Origin: Lamellibrachia columna
Taxonomy: Eukaryota > Annelida > Polychaeta > Sabellida > Siboglinidae
Direction: 5' to 3'
Assembly: GCA_963662155.1 (NCBI GenBank)
Contig: OY759263.1
Coordinates: 44,055,002-44,119,001, forward strand
DNA: 64,000 bases
Part shown: positions 10,336 through 42,515 of the stretch, piece by piece
How the letters are laid out: each line of letters opens with the position of its first letter
Numbering within the stretch: the first letter of the stretch is position 1
Program-made: the position numbers and the translations under genes
The notes under the pieces: generated by a model
What the model was told of the DNA's origin: nothing
The model's database searches: none
The model's input: only the letters and a program-made list of their open reading frames with translations

Positions 10336-12300
10336 GCTAACTTGTCGTAGTGGATACTAGATAGGTTTGCCTTTTCATGAAATCATTCTAAAATGAGATA
10401 AGCGAGAAAGGGATCATGAGAGAGGTCTGGTGACATTTGGTGTCTGTCATGTGTGATTTACTGTGGGTAGGGTTTGAACCAATCATTTTGCGTCAGTGCT
10501 GGTGTTGAGCAGGTACTAGTAGTAATTAAGACGAATCTACAGCCATCTTCAACAACGGTTTAACGAGCGTCTGTTTTAAGGAACACTTCAACAATGAATT
10601 TGTTGTATTGATTATATCTCGGTTACAAATAATATCTGTACAAAACGCGTCACCGTCATGATCGTTCAAAAACACAGTTTGGTGATGGAATTAAATATGC
10701 CAGTTTTATGACGTAAAATATGCTATTATATATAGACCGCTTTATTGCAATTAAAGACACACCATTCAATAGATATTCACCTTTGAAAAGTATAACGTTT
10801 TTCACCAGATGACTTCCGTTTTATTTTAATTTCATGACATAACGTTATTCATTTAGATGTACTTTGAGATTTGAAAAATGAGAATAATTATACAAAGCCC
10901 CCAACTAGCTGCGTATCAGTTAGCCAATAAAAGTTTAACCTTACAGAGGAAACCATATATACATTTTACAACAGTGGACCATGGTTTTTTAATATAGGAG
11001 GACCAAGAAATATATTTATTGTATGATGAATTTATATAGGTGATGCAAAGGTAGGATAAAGACGGCTGTGCAGTAGTACTAAATATTACGTCCGATGTCA
11101 CAGGGAAATGAAATTCAAAATGTTCTTAAGATGTGAGATAAATATATCAATAAAATCATGATTTAATTAATACACTTCAAAGAAAAAATATGCGAATGGA
11201 TTGGTGTAGAAATTATCCAGCAGATGGCATCACTTGTGTAATATTGACCAGTCGGTAACACCTGACATTGCACAGTCCACGGGCGAAATGAGTCAACTTG
11301 GGCGTACCCTAACGTTAACATTAAGCTACATGTGACAAGGTCCAGTCAACTGGTCAACCACTTGTTCCATCTGGTATGCCACGTCCTGAGAAATACTGTT
11401 TGTCTGTTATTAGTAAAGCTATCAAATGGGATGTGCGTAGTATGTGGAGGTCGAGGGTTTAGGTTGAGGTAGCGATGTGCTTTTAATGTGGACAACTTGC
11501 AGGCATTGTATGTGACTTGATCAGCTGCGTACAGTGCATAGGGGTCAACAATGCTGGACAATTGCTTTTTATCGCAGGACACAGGACCTCTGGTCAAGAT
11601 GCGGAAATGTCCCGCTGAATGCAGGGCGTATTACATCTGTGCAACCATCGGTTGATATTGATGTGCCGATGATGGTGGCTGGCTTTTGGACCCTACTAGG
11701 ATGGGTAGAATCTTTGAAACATTTTCCTACTGACAAAGCAGAACATTTTGCCTCACCTGACACTTCACGTGCGTGTTCTGTAATGTCATCAGACGAACAG
11801 TTTGTTTGTTAGCAAGTGTGGTTACAGCCAGTGTTTGCTCATCAAGTGACCACAGATTTAGCATAATTATGTCAGAAAGGACATTTCGGTTAGCAACCCA
11901 AAACTATTTAGCAATGTGACGTCTGTTGTGGTACCCGCTAGCAAGACGCGGCTTTGTGGACACCATGGCTGTATTCCCTTCAAAGTAAACTTCTTTCCTC
12001 ATGCACATACTGCTATGCACTCGCCCTGCCTTGTTATGATCGAGATTATTTACTGATATTGGCGAAAGAATGTCAGAGATAAACTGGTTTTTAACTCATT
12101 TAAATACTTGCACAGGTTTGTATATAGCAAAATAATGTGATTAAGAGAAAACAATATTTCTGTAACAATGTAACAAAATAATGTGATTAAGAGAAAACAA
12201 TATTTCTGTAACAATGTATATATTATTAAAAAAAATTGTAGCTTGATACATGTTTCATGTTGTATTTTCTTTTCATTACCAAAATATGTAGGAACTGGCA
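10336..12300. other. Intergenic, no gene recognised
   Basis: AT-rich sequence between TRAPPC9 and SLCO. A direct duplication of about 57 bp (AATGTGATTAAGAGAAAACA) lies at 12115-12218. Short ORFs at 11346-11812 show no family motif and overlap on both strands. Nothing else seen. Confidence 0.6.
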
Positions 12301-12324
12301 ATCAATTGGGAAGATGGGACACTA

Positions 12325-13235
12325 CTGCTAGATACATACCCTGGGGGTGGGGGATACTACTGCCAGAGACAAACCCTGGGGTGGGGGGATACTACTGCCA
12401 GAGACAGACCCTGGGGTGGGGGGATACTACTGCCAGAGACAGACCCTGGGGTGGGAGGAATACTACTGCCAGAGACATACCCTGGGGGTGGTGGGATACC
12501 ACTGTCAGAGACATACCCTGGGGGTGGAGGGATACTACTGCCAGAGACAGACCCTGGGGGTTGGGGGGATACTACTGCCAGAGACAGATCCTTAGGTGGG
12601 GGCTACTACTGCCAGGGACAGATCCTGGGGGTGGGGGATACTACTGCCAGAAACAAACCCTGGGGGTGGGGGATACTACTGCCAGAGACATACCCTGGGG
12701 TGGGGGATACTACTGCCAGGGACAGACCCTGGAGGTGGGGGGATACTACTGCCAGAAACAAACCCTGGGGGTGGGGGGATACTACTGCCAGAGACAGACC
12801 CTGGGGTGGGGGGATACTACTGTCAGAGACAGATCCTGGGGGTGGGGGGATACTACTACTAGAGACAGACCCTGGGGTGGGGGGTACTACTGCCAGAGAC
12901 AGACCCTGGGGTGGGGGATACTACTGCCAGAGACAAACCCTGGGGGTGGGAGGATACTACTGCCAGAGACAGACCCTGGGGTGGGGGGATACTACTGTCA
13001 GAGACAAACCCTGGGGGTGGGGGATACTACTGCCAGAGACAGACCCTGGGGTGGGGGGATACTACTGCCAGAGACAGACCCTGGAGGTGGGGGGATAATA
13101 CAGCCAGAGACATCCTGGGGGTGGGGGATACTACTACTAGAGACAGACCCTGGGGTGGGGGGTACTACTGCCAGAGACAGACCCTGGGGTGGGGGGATAC
13201 TACTGCCAGAGACAAACCCTGGGGGTGGGGGTTGC
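12325..13235. repeat. G-rich ~33-37-bp minisatellite, about 27 copies
   Basis: Unit GATACTACTGCCAGAGACAG then ACCCTGGGGGTGGGGG, with variation mainly in the lengths of the two G runs. The plus strand has paired G4-G6 tracts every unit. Variable unit length keeps several frames open by chance. Confidence 0.92.
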
Positions 13236-13574
13236 ATGCCCTAGTTTGTCCCAGAATACGGTTTAGAGCAGTAAAAAATTCTAGAGGGACCCCCTTAGCA
13301 TGAGGGCTGCACCCCTTTGGTTAAATCTGCCTGAATGCTTCTGTTGTCATTGAAAATGTTCAAAAGGGATGGAGTAAAGAATTGTTCTGGCTCTTTCTTG
13401 CATGCTACATAATGTATCCTACTTCCTCCACCTTTTAATGGAAAAACAGCAGGAATGACAGGTCATTTATTACTGCAGTTTCAAAGCGAGTGATAATTTT
13501 GTTGTTCCCCACCCCATCAGATAGTTACTGAAATACACCCAAACGAACTTCATATTATACTAAAACCCCCTCAA

Positions 13575-13800
13575 TTCACTTAGCCCATCGCAAATCAGGT
13601 TCATGGATGTTTGAAATTGTACTGCGTGAATAGTAAGTGTGCAGTTAGTTTAGAAAGTGCATAGTTTAAATCATTGAAAGAATTCACTTTGAAGATTGGG
13701 AAAGTTCCGAAAGTGTAAGCAGCCTTATGTCACAGTATATAGGCCCTAGAGGTGGCCCATTTTTGCAATTTTTTTCCAGTTTGTCCGATGATTTTTCAGT
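13575..13800 (-). repeat. Rep-A, copy 3 (partial)
   Basis: CCCATCGCAAATCAGGTTCA, AATCATTGAAAGAATTCACT and GTTTGTCCGATGATTTT mark the family. It runs into an AT-rich tandem repeat. Confidence 0.65.
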
Positions 13801-14100
13801 GAAAAAATAAAATTGATGACAGATGAGTGAAAAAATAAAATTGAAAGACGAAAAAAAAAAAATTTATGAAAGACAAATAAAAAATAAAATTGATGAAAGA
13901 TGAACAAATAAAATAAAATTGATGAAAGATGAGTGAAAAAATAAAATTGAAAGACGAGGTAAATAATCAAATTGATGAAAGACAAATAAAAAATAAAATT
14001 GAAAGACGAGGGAAAAAATAAAATTGATGAAAGATGAACAAATAAAATCAAATTGATGAGTGAAAAAATAAAATTGATAAAAGACGAGTGAAAAAAATCA
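13790..14100. repeat. AT-rich AAAAATAAAATTGATGAAAG repeat
   Basis: Degenerate ~26-28-bp units of AAATAAAATTGATGAAAGA(T/C)GA. Confidence 0.85.
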
Positions 14101-15249
14101 AAATCAGCCAGTGTGATAATGAGAGACGGGAACGAATGTCTGTGTGAATGTAATACATATTTTATTTACAAGCATAATCACAATAACGTTGCGATGTTAC
14201 AATGAAATTGTTTTTAAAATATGACCTATTTTTTCATGCTGTTTTATCTGTATTGGACCAACTCCTTCTGAAAATCACATTTAATCATAAAAGTTAAACA
14301 TCAAATCTATAGCTAAAATCCACCAAGAAATTATTTAGCTAATGATTATATATTCAGTGAGCAGAATGCGCAAACCTAAATGAGTTGATTCTGGGAATAA
14401 TGCCAAAGATTTTCAAATCATAAAAAAAACTGGTAATGTAAATGATGGCATACCAATGGCATGCAGCGTTACATAATATATTAATGGTCCAAACATGTGG
14501 TCCTGCCACCTTATAAAACCAAAAACTAGTGTAGATAAAATAATAAACACCGAAAGAGTGAAAAGCCACCATCATTCATTGTAGGTCGACTGTTAATACT
14601 GACCACATGTAAAAACTGCCACCAACCAATGTCATTCATGCAATCATTACCTTGGAGACCATACATCCAATATTTATTATATAAAAAGCATACATGTTGT
14701 ATAATTAAATGTATAAAATATGCAAACATAACTTAACTAATATACTTTGACATTTTAAGCATAATATAACTTTTTTATTTTGCTATAGGATAGTGAGATA
14801 CCTATGTACATACATGTCTGTGTTAAGTCAGAATATTTTGCCAGATTAAAATTGTTTAAGAAATCACAGAAAGATCTTCCTAGTTATTATCTTAAATGCA
14901 TTATTTTCGAGAAAAATCATATTTTCTGTTCTGCACTGTTAAGCGATAGATAGGAAAACCGTTATTTCATCAGTTGATAGTGTGGCATATAACATATTTT
15001 TATGCAAAATTATTCTACCCCCCCCACCCTCCCCCCGCCACTATCAAGTTGATGGCAGCACAAAACCACACTTAACTTAATTTATGTGACTTTGGCGTTA
15101 AACGTGTTTTGCAGATGAACTCCTGAAATACTGATTTAAAATGTGTATTTCTTGGCCGAAATGGTCAATGAATGGATAGAAAAAGTGACGGATGAATGAA
15201 TGAATGGCTAGATAATATAATTTATACATGTGCCTATCATACTTCGCTA
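14101..15249. other. Intergenic / SLCO 3' flank
   Basis: No gene recognised. A minus-strand AATAAA (plus TTTATT) at 14774-14779, about 475 bp past the SLCO stop, is the best poly(A) candidate. A C-rich patch lies at 15017-15037. Confidence 0.5.
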
Positions 15250-32914
<17,665 letters not shown>

Positions 32915-32987
32915 CGCTGTCTGCAGAATCGGCGTCGGATTTCAATAATAATAATAATAACAATAATGTGGAATATTAATGTAAAGA

Positions 32988-33125
32988 AACCTGATCCTTT
33001 TTGTACTCTGGCAGACATGTTTCTTTCAACACCAACCCGAGTTCTCTTGGAAGCATTCAGCCACGCTGTAATTACTGCGCGAAGAATATTCATTCACACA
33101 ATATCATCACTGTCTCTTGCAATGT
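32988..33125 (-). mobile_element. tRNA-derived SINE, copy 4 (fragment)
   Basis: TGGCAGACATGTTTCTTTCA and GGAAGCATTCAGCCACGCTG only; tail and tRNA head missing. Lies about 75 bp upstream of the SLCO start codon. Confidence 0.7.
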
Positions 33126-33136
33126 AGGGGAAGGCA

Positions 33137-33610
33137 GTGTTAGTTGAGTCATGTTTAATTTTTTTTATATCTAGGACACAAACTATGATTATTAGTTGAT
33201 TATTTTAGACCAAAGTAATATATCTAGTAAGCAAAGTTAATTATATGTAGCTAATTCAAAGAGAGGGTTGGGAAATGACTCAACTAACACTTGGTGTATG
33301 GTAACTTGAGCCACAGTGTAGCGTATGTTGAGTCACAATAGGTAAGTGCAAAATATTTTCTCTTGATGATTGAACTGGCCTGTGGTCGGCCAATGTGAAA
33401 ATCGTCGGCTAACAGGCGGCAAGATATGCCCGATTCTGCTGCCTTGGTCAAGTCAACTTTGTATCCCAAAGTCAGCGCGTTTCTTTTCATAGACATGATA
33501 ACTGTGGAATGGAGTAATTTCAACTAATACTGGATTATATAGTACAGTCAGTTCATTGCTATTGTGACTACCAGTTGGATGTGGGCCATCAGTTATAGTT
33601 GATGAAATCT
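33137..33610 (-). mobile_element. pogo/Tigger-like fragment with CENP-B-type HTH
   Basis: Minus strand reads KRNALTLGYKVDLTKAAESG then SCRLLADDFHIGRPQASSII, a CENP-B N-terminal HTH-like pattern. Inverted GTGTTAGTTGAGTCA (33139) and TGACTCAACTAACAC (33277) lie next to it. Confidence 0.5.
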
Positions 33611-33864
33611 CCTGTCTTACTTGTGTTTTGTGTATATCTGATGTATTTATGTTTGGTTACGTTTTGTCTGAATATGTTGACTAAAACCTTTAGTTTTCAC
33701 TTTAGCTAACATGATTAATGTGATAATTAATGTAGTTTAATTATGTATAAATTATGTGTGCGATGTTTGCCTATTTGCACACGATCATAGACACGTGATT
33801 GCGTACACCATTAGGCGCGCAGCATAGCTCTGTTTAAGCTCGGTTTGGGCGCCAAGTCGACCCT

Positions 33865-34210
33865 TTCAATATATGGCTCACAGCTGCAGCGTACAGTCTT
33901 CTTCAGTCTGTGGCTCACAGCTGCAGCGTACAGTCTTCTTCAGTCTATGGCTCACAGCTGCAGCGTACAGTCTTCTTCAGTCTATGACTCACAGCTGCAG
34001 CGTACAGTCTTCTTCAGTCTATGGCTCACAGCTGCAGCGTACAGTCTTCTTCAGTCTATGGCTCACAGCTGCAGCGTACAGTCTTCTTCAGTCTATGACT
34101 CACAGCTGCAGCGTACAGTCTTCTTCAGTCTATGACTCACAGCTGCAGCGTACAGTCTTCTTCAGTCTATGGCTCACAGCTGCAGCGTACAGTCTTCTTC
34201 AGTCTATGGC
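33865..34210. repeat. 37-bp minisatellite, 9 copies
   Basis: Unit TATGGCTCACAGCTGCAGCG then TACAGTCTTCTTCAGTC, nearly identical copies. Confidence 0.93.
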
Positions 34211-34367
34211 TCGGCTCATAACGTTTGTCTAATTCCCACCCACCACCATCCCTGCTTTATTGGCAGACATTGTATTGTACATATTTATATTGTTTTGTAT
34301 GTAGTTGTATAGTTTAGTATAGTTCTGGCTTGTAGATCATGGGAGATCACGTTTTATGTGTGGATTG

Positions 34368-34590
<223 letters not shown>

Positions 34591-34599
34591 CTACTATGT

Positions 34600-35335
34600 A
34601 TAGGAAAAGGCGAGCTGGAAAGGCCAAAAGAAGCCAAGGTGTGAATATTACGACTGCTCGCGGTCATCCTGATTGACTCAATGAATGACAATGATATGCT
34701 GCTGCTTTTTTCAATTTGTGTTGCAAAGTTAGCGCATTCCGTTTCGCTAATATAGTAACTGTGGAATGAAGTAAACGTGCTCAACTAAAACTGGATTATA
34801 TAGCGCAGTCAGTTCAACGCTACTGTGACTGCCAGTTGGATGTGGGCCATAAATTAAGTTAATGAAATCCATCACTGCCAAGGAAAAAGGCGATCTGGAA
34901 TTGCTTTGATGGCCTGAGATTGCTCGCGGTGACCCTGATTGACTCAGGAGATTATCAATGCACTTTGAACTGCCTGCAAGCGGTGGGCCGACAATGAATG
35001 GTTGGTCGATATATGCTGCTGCTTTTATCAAGTTAACTTTGTGTCGCAAAGTTAGCGCGTTCCTTTTCACTGATATGGTAACTGTGGAATGGAGTAAACT
35101 CAAGTAATACTGGATTATATAGCGCAGTCAGTTCAACGCTACTGAGACTGCCAGTTGGATGTGGGCCATAAATTAAGTTGATGAAATAAATCACTGCCCC
35201 ACTTTGAACTGCCCGCAAGCGGTTGGCTGACTATGAATTATTGGCCGATATGCTGTTGCTTTTATCAAGTCAACTTTGAGCCGCAAAGTCAGCACATTCG
35301 TATTCGTAGATATGATAATTCTGGAATGACTTGAT
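34600..35335 (-). repeat. Tandem copies of the pogo-like 5' segment
   Basis: Three diverged copies of the block GGATTATATAGCGCAGTCAG / CCAGTTGGATGTGGGCCATA / TTTGT(G)TCGCAAAGTTAGCGC, related to 33405-33610, spaced about 300 bp. The minus strand again reads KRNALTLRHKVNLIKAA. Confidence 0.6.
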
Positions 35336-35359
35336 TTTGGGAATTTTATTAAAATGCAA

Positions 35360-35770
35360 TAAACACATATTTCACGTTTATAATCATTCTTATGTGTATA
35401 TTATTAAAGTTAAATATGTCCTGCATAGGACCTAGCACCGAGCCTTGTGGAACGCCGTTCCTTAGAGGACGTTCGTTGGATGTGTCTGTCCAAATCTGCA
35501 CGCGCTGGGTACGATCTGACACGTATGAACTGAATTCTGTAAGGGCCGAGCCAAATATTCCAAAGTGGTCGTTGATAGTCTTTAATGGGATAGATGCATC
35601 AATCGTGTCAAAAGCAGCAGATAAATCCAAGAGAACCAGAAGGACACCGCTGGAGCCAGCCACAGAACTGGTGATGTTTGTAGGCCGATTGTAGCTTCTC
35701 GTGGAGGCCGTTGTCAGTTAGTTGTTGAAAGAGACGTAGGCTTTCTACTAAACCTTCATAACAACTCAGC
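35360..35770 (-). mobile_element. LINE reverse transcriptase fragment
   Basis: Minus strand LLVLLDLSAAFDTIDASIPL and RPLRNGVPQGSVLGP (RT motifs A and B of CR1/L2-type LINEs), with LQSAYKHH in another frame upstream. Ends abruptly after LGP; no YADD motif. Confidence 0.8.
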
Positions 35771-35779
35771 CAACACATC

Positions 35780-38700
35780 TTCATAATGGGTACAACACGT
35801 CACCGACGAGTCAACACGCATTAATTAATAAATCAATATATTTAATTAATATAGACTTATGGGCCCACTGCAACCAGTGTGAGTAACTGTTAATATGTCG
35901 CCGTGTAGCTATCCAGTGTCCCAATTTGTTCAGATAGGTGAATTCCATGATGTATTTTGGTGTAAAACAACAGTGTTCTTCGTGTTTAACCACTACCCTA
36001 CTGACACCCCTTGGCCTTGGGTGACTCAACTAGACCCGTTTCGAATATTCAGCTTTTGTAATTAACTTCTGATTAATGCGCAAAATTAATAACAAATAAT
36101 CTTCTTCCCTGTGCATAGTTAGACTATCTGTAAGTGCACAGACAATGAAATCTAGTCAAACGCGTTGATAGTTTACACACAAGCAGACATTAATCACAAA
36201 CACCAACAGTTATGAAAAAACAACCAAAAACATACTTTAACTCGCATTTACTTACCGTTGTAACAAATGGCAACTAGCGTACGTCAATCATGTTCTAATA
36301 ACATGCTCAATCACTGGGTGGTACCATGTAACTGTCGCTGCTGTAGTTTCCTGGGAAACATGGGTGGCTCGACTAACACTGCACCGTTCCTCTCGGTTGA
36401 GAATAAAAAATACAGGAATTATAGCTTACAATGGCAATAATAACGATCGATGTCTAGTCGCGTAAAGTGGAGGAATTCCCCACTACGTAAAGTGGAGGAA
36501 TTCCCCACTACGTAAAGTGGAGGAATTCCCCACTACGTGCTGTGGTCTTCATGCAGATCAGATGAGTGTGTATGATGAGTAAAGTTGAGGTATGTGTGTG
36601 TTTACATAGTTTTGAGTGTTGGCACAGAATTCATTGGTTCAAGCAGCAGCATATATAAGGTGAAGATGCATGTTGTACACTGTATGTTCACAATGCACTT
36701 ATTCCCGTACAATGCAGTTTTGCTTTCCTGTAGCGTCAGAGTTCTTGAAAATATGTTGGCTTAGGCCTATATAAAAATCATGAATTGTTTATCTAATTGG
36801 CATACTAATGGAATCGGTTATTGCTTCAACAAAAAGCTGCCCGTTATTATCAAACGAAGCATGCTGTTCATATTTTATTTTCTATTTAGTTAAGTAAGTT
36901 TGAGTTAAAACATATCCTAAAACTACACCACGCGCTGGGCCTTTATTCCCGAAAGATTTGCGAATGCCAAGTTCCGTTTACGAATGTAACGAGTTGGGTT
37001 CGGTGCGTGCTGTGTTGTGGCGGTCTTAGTTCGTGCACCATGACCAGTTCATCTGTCAAGAACAGTTCGTTTTTAGAATTGTATTAATTTAATGTACGAT
37101 TGTAGTGACGTATAGGTCGAGAATATAGATGGCGTCGTTCGTGTAAACCTTGTAAAAGCGCCAACGGCAGAGCGAGCGTGTTAATTCGACCACACGCAGT
37201 AAGAGGTGTGAACGGACGCCCACGGCCAATAATTTCACTCGTTTTAACTCGGTGTAGGCCCTACTAAGTTTGGGCAATTTCGTTCACTCTACTTTACCTG
37301 TGTCTTTCGGAAATGACACTAAAAGCCGTAATAAAGGTCACCCTACCTGGTGTTTATGTCAGAGAAAATAAAATATTCCACACATGGGGTAGCCTAAATG
37401 TGTAACCTGTCGTGGACACAAACTCTAACACACACCTCACCAAGTGTGTTCTAGTTATAGTTCTGATAATAAAGCAAAACGCTAAGAGCGCATTATCTAG
37501 ACGGATACTAGCGATATATGAGACGTCATTGTGATAATAATCATCACCATTGTTATTACTATCAACATTACAATGGAGATAACGGATGCAAATCAAATTA
37601 ATTAGCGAACTATTGGTTCAATTCACAATCAGTGACGCAACGAGGCGAAGTGCACATGGTGGAAGAGTAAAAAAATTTCCCCCGCACCTAACAAAGAGCT
37701 CAACAATGGAATAGGTATACCTGGGTATAATGCCTTGTCATTTCTCCAACATCACAGTAGGAATCAGCTGCTAAAATATTGATAATGTTTCGGCGCAGCA
37801 ACTCTGCAACCCGAAATGTAGGTCACACACACACATGACGATTGAAGCGCACGAACTGGACTTTGGTACACAATGTTTAAATGTGTACGGAGACAACAAC
37901 AAGCGTACATTATGCATGCTTTAAAAAAAATTATGACCGCTAAAATGGGTTAATCTTGTTTAGCCAAATCCGAAATGTATTAGTCACCGTTCTTCCACAA
38001 TGCCGCCCCTCCGATTTACAAAGCCGTGCGATTTACAAAGCACAGTCGCACAGTAGCAACGTCTTCTATTGTTTGTGTTGTGGGCCTACTTAGCTGGGCT
38101 GTCCGATTGCTGGTGTCCACTCTAATGTTCGGTGCAAATGGCAGTGTTCATATTTAGCAATCACTGCAAACAAATAATCTGGCGTCACTCTTTGCGGCTT
38201 ACTAACGCTCTGTTCAAAGCGTGAGTTGACCCGAGTGATTTAGTCCATATATAAAACAGGCAGACCGCAGCTGTATTTCATTGTTCAATGTTCTAATAAA
38301 TATATATGATTTGTGGGTGCAAGCGAATAACATGAAAGTAGAAACAGCGATAATTCGACATTCTTTTTGCGTAGACTTGTATCGATCTGAAAGAGACCAG
38401 CAAAGAATGGCAGCCGCAATGTATCGCCGCGACCGACACAGTCGAGTCCTCGTACGGGGGGTCGCTGACCATCCAGCCACAACGTACCGCTTCCACTTTG
38501 ACTCATGTTATGTGGATTGGCAATAACAAATAGAAATAGAGTTAGCCTTTTCTATGGGGAGGGCAGAATTTATAGGGGTGGGTGTATAAGTGTAAATTTA
38601 TGCCGGAAGTGTACGCACGGTTACGCACGGTTACGCACGGTTACGCGCACCGGGGTCAGTCGTGCGTGACGGCCTTCGGGTGTTGCAACGCCGCATGCCA

Positions 38701-38990
38701 TAAGCAAGGTGGGTGGAGCGCGAGGTGCGTGAGGGCTGGTGTACTGTGGGGGGGGGGGTTACGGTAGGGGGTCAATATTTATGTGAGCGAGAACCTAAAC
38801 TTAGAACTCCAAAATGCATCCATTTCTTGCTTCGCAGAGCAGATATATCGTTCCAGCTTCCCGAGTCTCCAAACTAAGCACTCCAATATATACTTTGTTT
38901 TACATTAAGTACTTCAACTTTTATTATAAATACAAAGAACCTTTTTTCCTGTGACTTTATTTCCGACATGTGTTGAACCACCGCGTGGGT
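35780..38990. other. Intergenic, upstream of SLCO
   Basis: No gene recognised. Holds a 25-bp GTAAAGTGGAGGAATTCCCC triplication at 36463-36537, a GCACGGTTACGC triplication at 38615-38648 and a G10 run at 38750. ORFs near 38214-38526 overlap on both strands without a family motif. Confidence 0.55.
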
Positions 38991-39054
38991 GGGAGACCAC
39001 TAACTATGGGGAACTCGATCCCACTTGTCGCTAAGTCGTCATGAACTATGCTAA

Positions 39055-39245
39055 CATGTGGCCGTTAACTAAAAACCCACCTGTTTAAACTCGCTTATCC
39101 TCCATAGCTCCTCAGCGTACTGATCCAATGTATTACGACTGGAATTACCATCCGATTAAAAATTGCCTGTCCCTTTTGTTTTTGCGCACTGCTGAGCTTG
39201 GGTTTCCGCGGTGCGCTAGACGTGTCGTTATTGTATTGTATTCAC
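39055..39245 (+). mobile_element. LINE 3' end fragment (same family as 22296-22930)
   Basis: ACCCACCTGTTTAAACTCGC, ATCCTCCATAGCTCCTCAGC and GCTGAGCTTGGGTTTCC mirror the 22.3-22.45 kb copy; reads LFKLAYPP in frame. Confidence 0.7.
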
Positions 39246-39341
39246 GGCTCTTAACACCTTTACGGGCGGACAGGACGACGGTCAAACGGTGCTGTGTCAC
39301 GATGACCGTCAACAATTTCTGAGGTCACCACACTCACACAA

Positions 39342-39654
39342 TAGGTCAACTCGCGAGATAACATCGGGTTGTCGAGAGAATCCGCGTTCGAATTCTCTTA
39401 CTGTCGGTTCGAAACTGCGGCAGTTTCGTTCACCCCACGTTACAACAATTCATTTCAATGTATAAATGAGTACCTGGCTACAGAGAGAGGTGGAAATGTG
39501 AAAGAATAGTCTTCGCGCAGTGATTGCAATGTTGCTGAAAACTTCCCAGAGATGTCAAAATGGCATTGGAATGAACAAATATGTGAGGGGGTGAAATGTA
39601 AAGTTCTTTGAGCCGTCCCAAGGAATGGATACCGCACTATATAAGAACGTACCG
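39342..39654 (+). mobile_element. tRNA-derived SINE, copy 5
   Basis: Head diverged (GCGTTCGAATTCTC B box), body GTTTCGTTCACCCCACGTT, ATGAGTACCTGGCTACAGAG, tail TCCCAAGGAATGGATACCGC and CTATATAAGAACG. Confidence 0.82.
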
Positions 39655-39784
39655 ATTAAAAACAACATTGACAATTAGCTGAGAAGGGCGGGTCACACAC
39701 AGATAGATAATCGTTGGACTCTCAATAAACGAATGGCTTCCGTGTCCACTTGTCATCTGGGTGTCTTGCTTCGGATGACGATCT

Positions 39785-40430
39785 TGTTAAATATATGATG
39801 GCTACGTAGATGTACATAGACTTACATCTCAAGGATCTTGTTAAATATATGATGGCTACGTAGATGTACATAGACTTGCATCTCAAGGATCTTGTTAAAT
39901 ATATGATGGCTACGTAGGTGTACATAGACTTACATCACAAGGATCTTGTTAAATATATTATGGCTACGTAGATGTACATAGACTTACATCTCAAGGATCT
40001 TGTTAAATATATGATGGCTAAATAGGTGTACATAGACTTACATCTCAAGGATCTTGTTAAATATATTATGGCTACGTAAATGTACATAGACTTACATCTC
40101 AAGGATCTTGTTAAATATATTATGGCTACGTAAATATACACAGACTTACATCTCAAGGATCTTGTTAAATATATGATGGCTACGTAGATGTACATAGACT
40201 TACATCTCAAGGATCTTGTTAAATATATGATGGCTACGTAGGTGTACATAGACTTACATCTCAAGGATCTTGTTAAATATATTATGGCTACGTAAATGTA
40301 CATAGACTTACATATCAAGGATCTTGTTAAATATATGATGGCTACGTAGATATACATAGACTTACATCTCGAGGATCTTGTTAAATATATGATGGCTACG
40401 TATGTGTACATAGACTTACATCTCAAGAAT
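39785..40430. repeat. 54-bp minisatellite, 12 copies
   Basis: Unit AGGATCTTGTTAAATATATG then ATGGCTACGTAGATGTACAT and AGACTTACATCTCA. Each unit can form AGATGTA-CATAGACT-TACATCT. The 18-codon period explains the long minus-strand ORF. Confidence 0.95.
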
Positions 40431-42482
<2,052 letters not shown>

Positions 42483-42515
42483 CTTTTTAGCCACTCATTA
42501 TGAGTGGCTAAAAAG
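42483..42515. repeat. Perfect 16-bp inverted repeat with 1-nt centre
   Basis: Left arm CTTTTTAGCCACTCAT, then T, then ATGAGTGGCTAAAAAG. It sits exactly at the 5' truncation point of the LINE that follows. Confidence 0.9.

Noticed and set aside
12183..13303. 353-aa ORF (YYCQRQTLGWG repeats)
   Set aside because: Frame cycling through a G-rich minisatellite; neighbouring frames are equally open.
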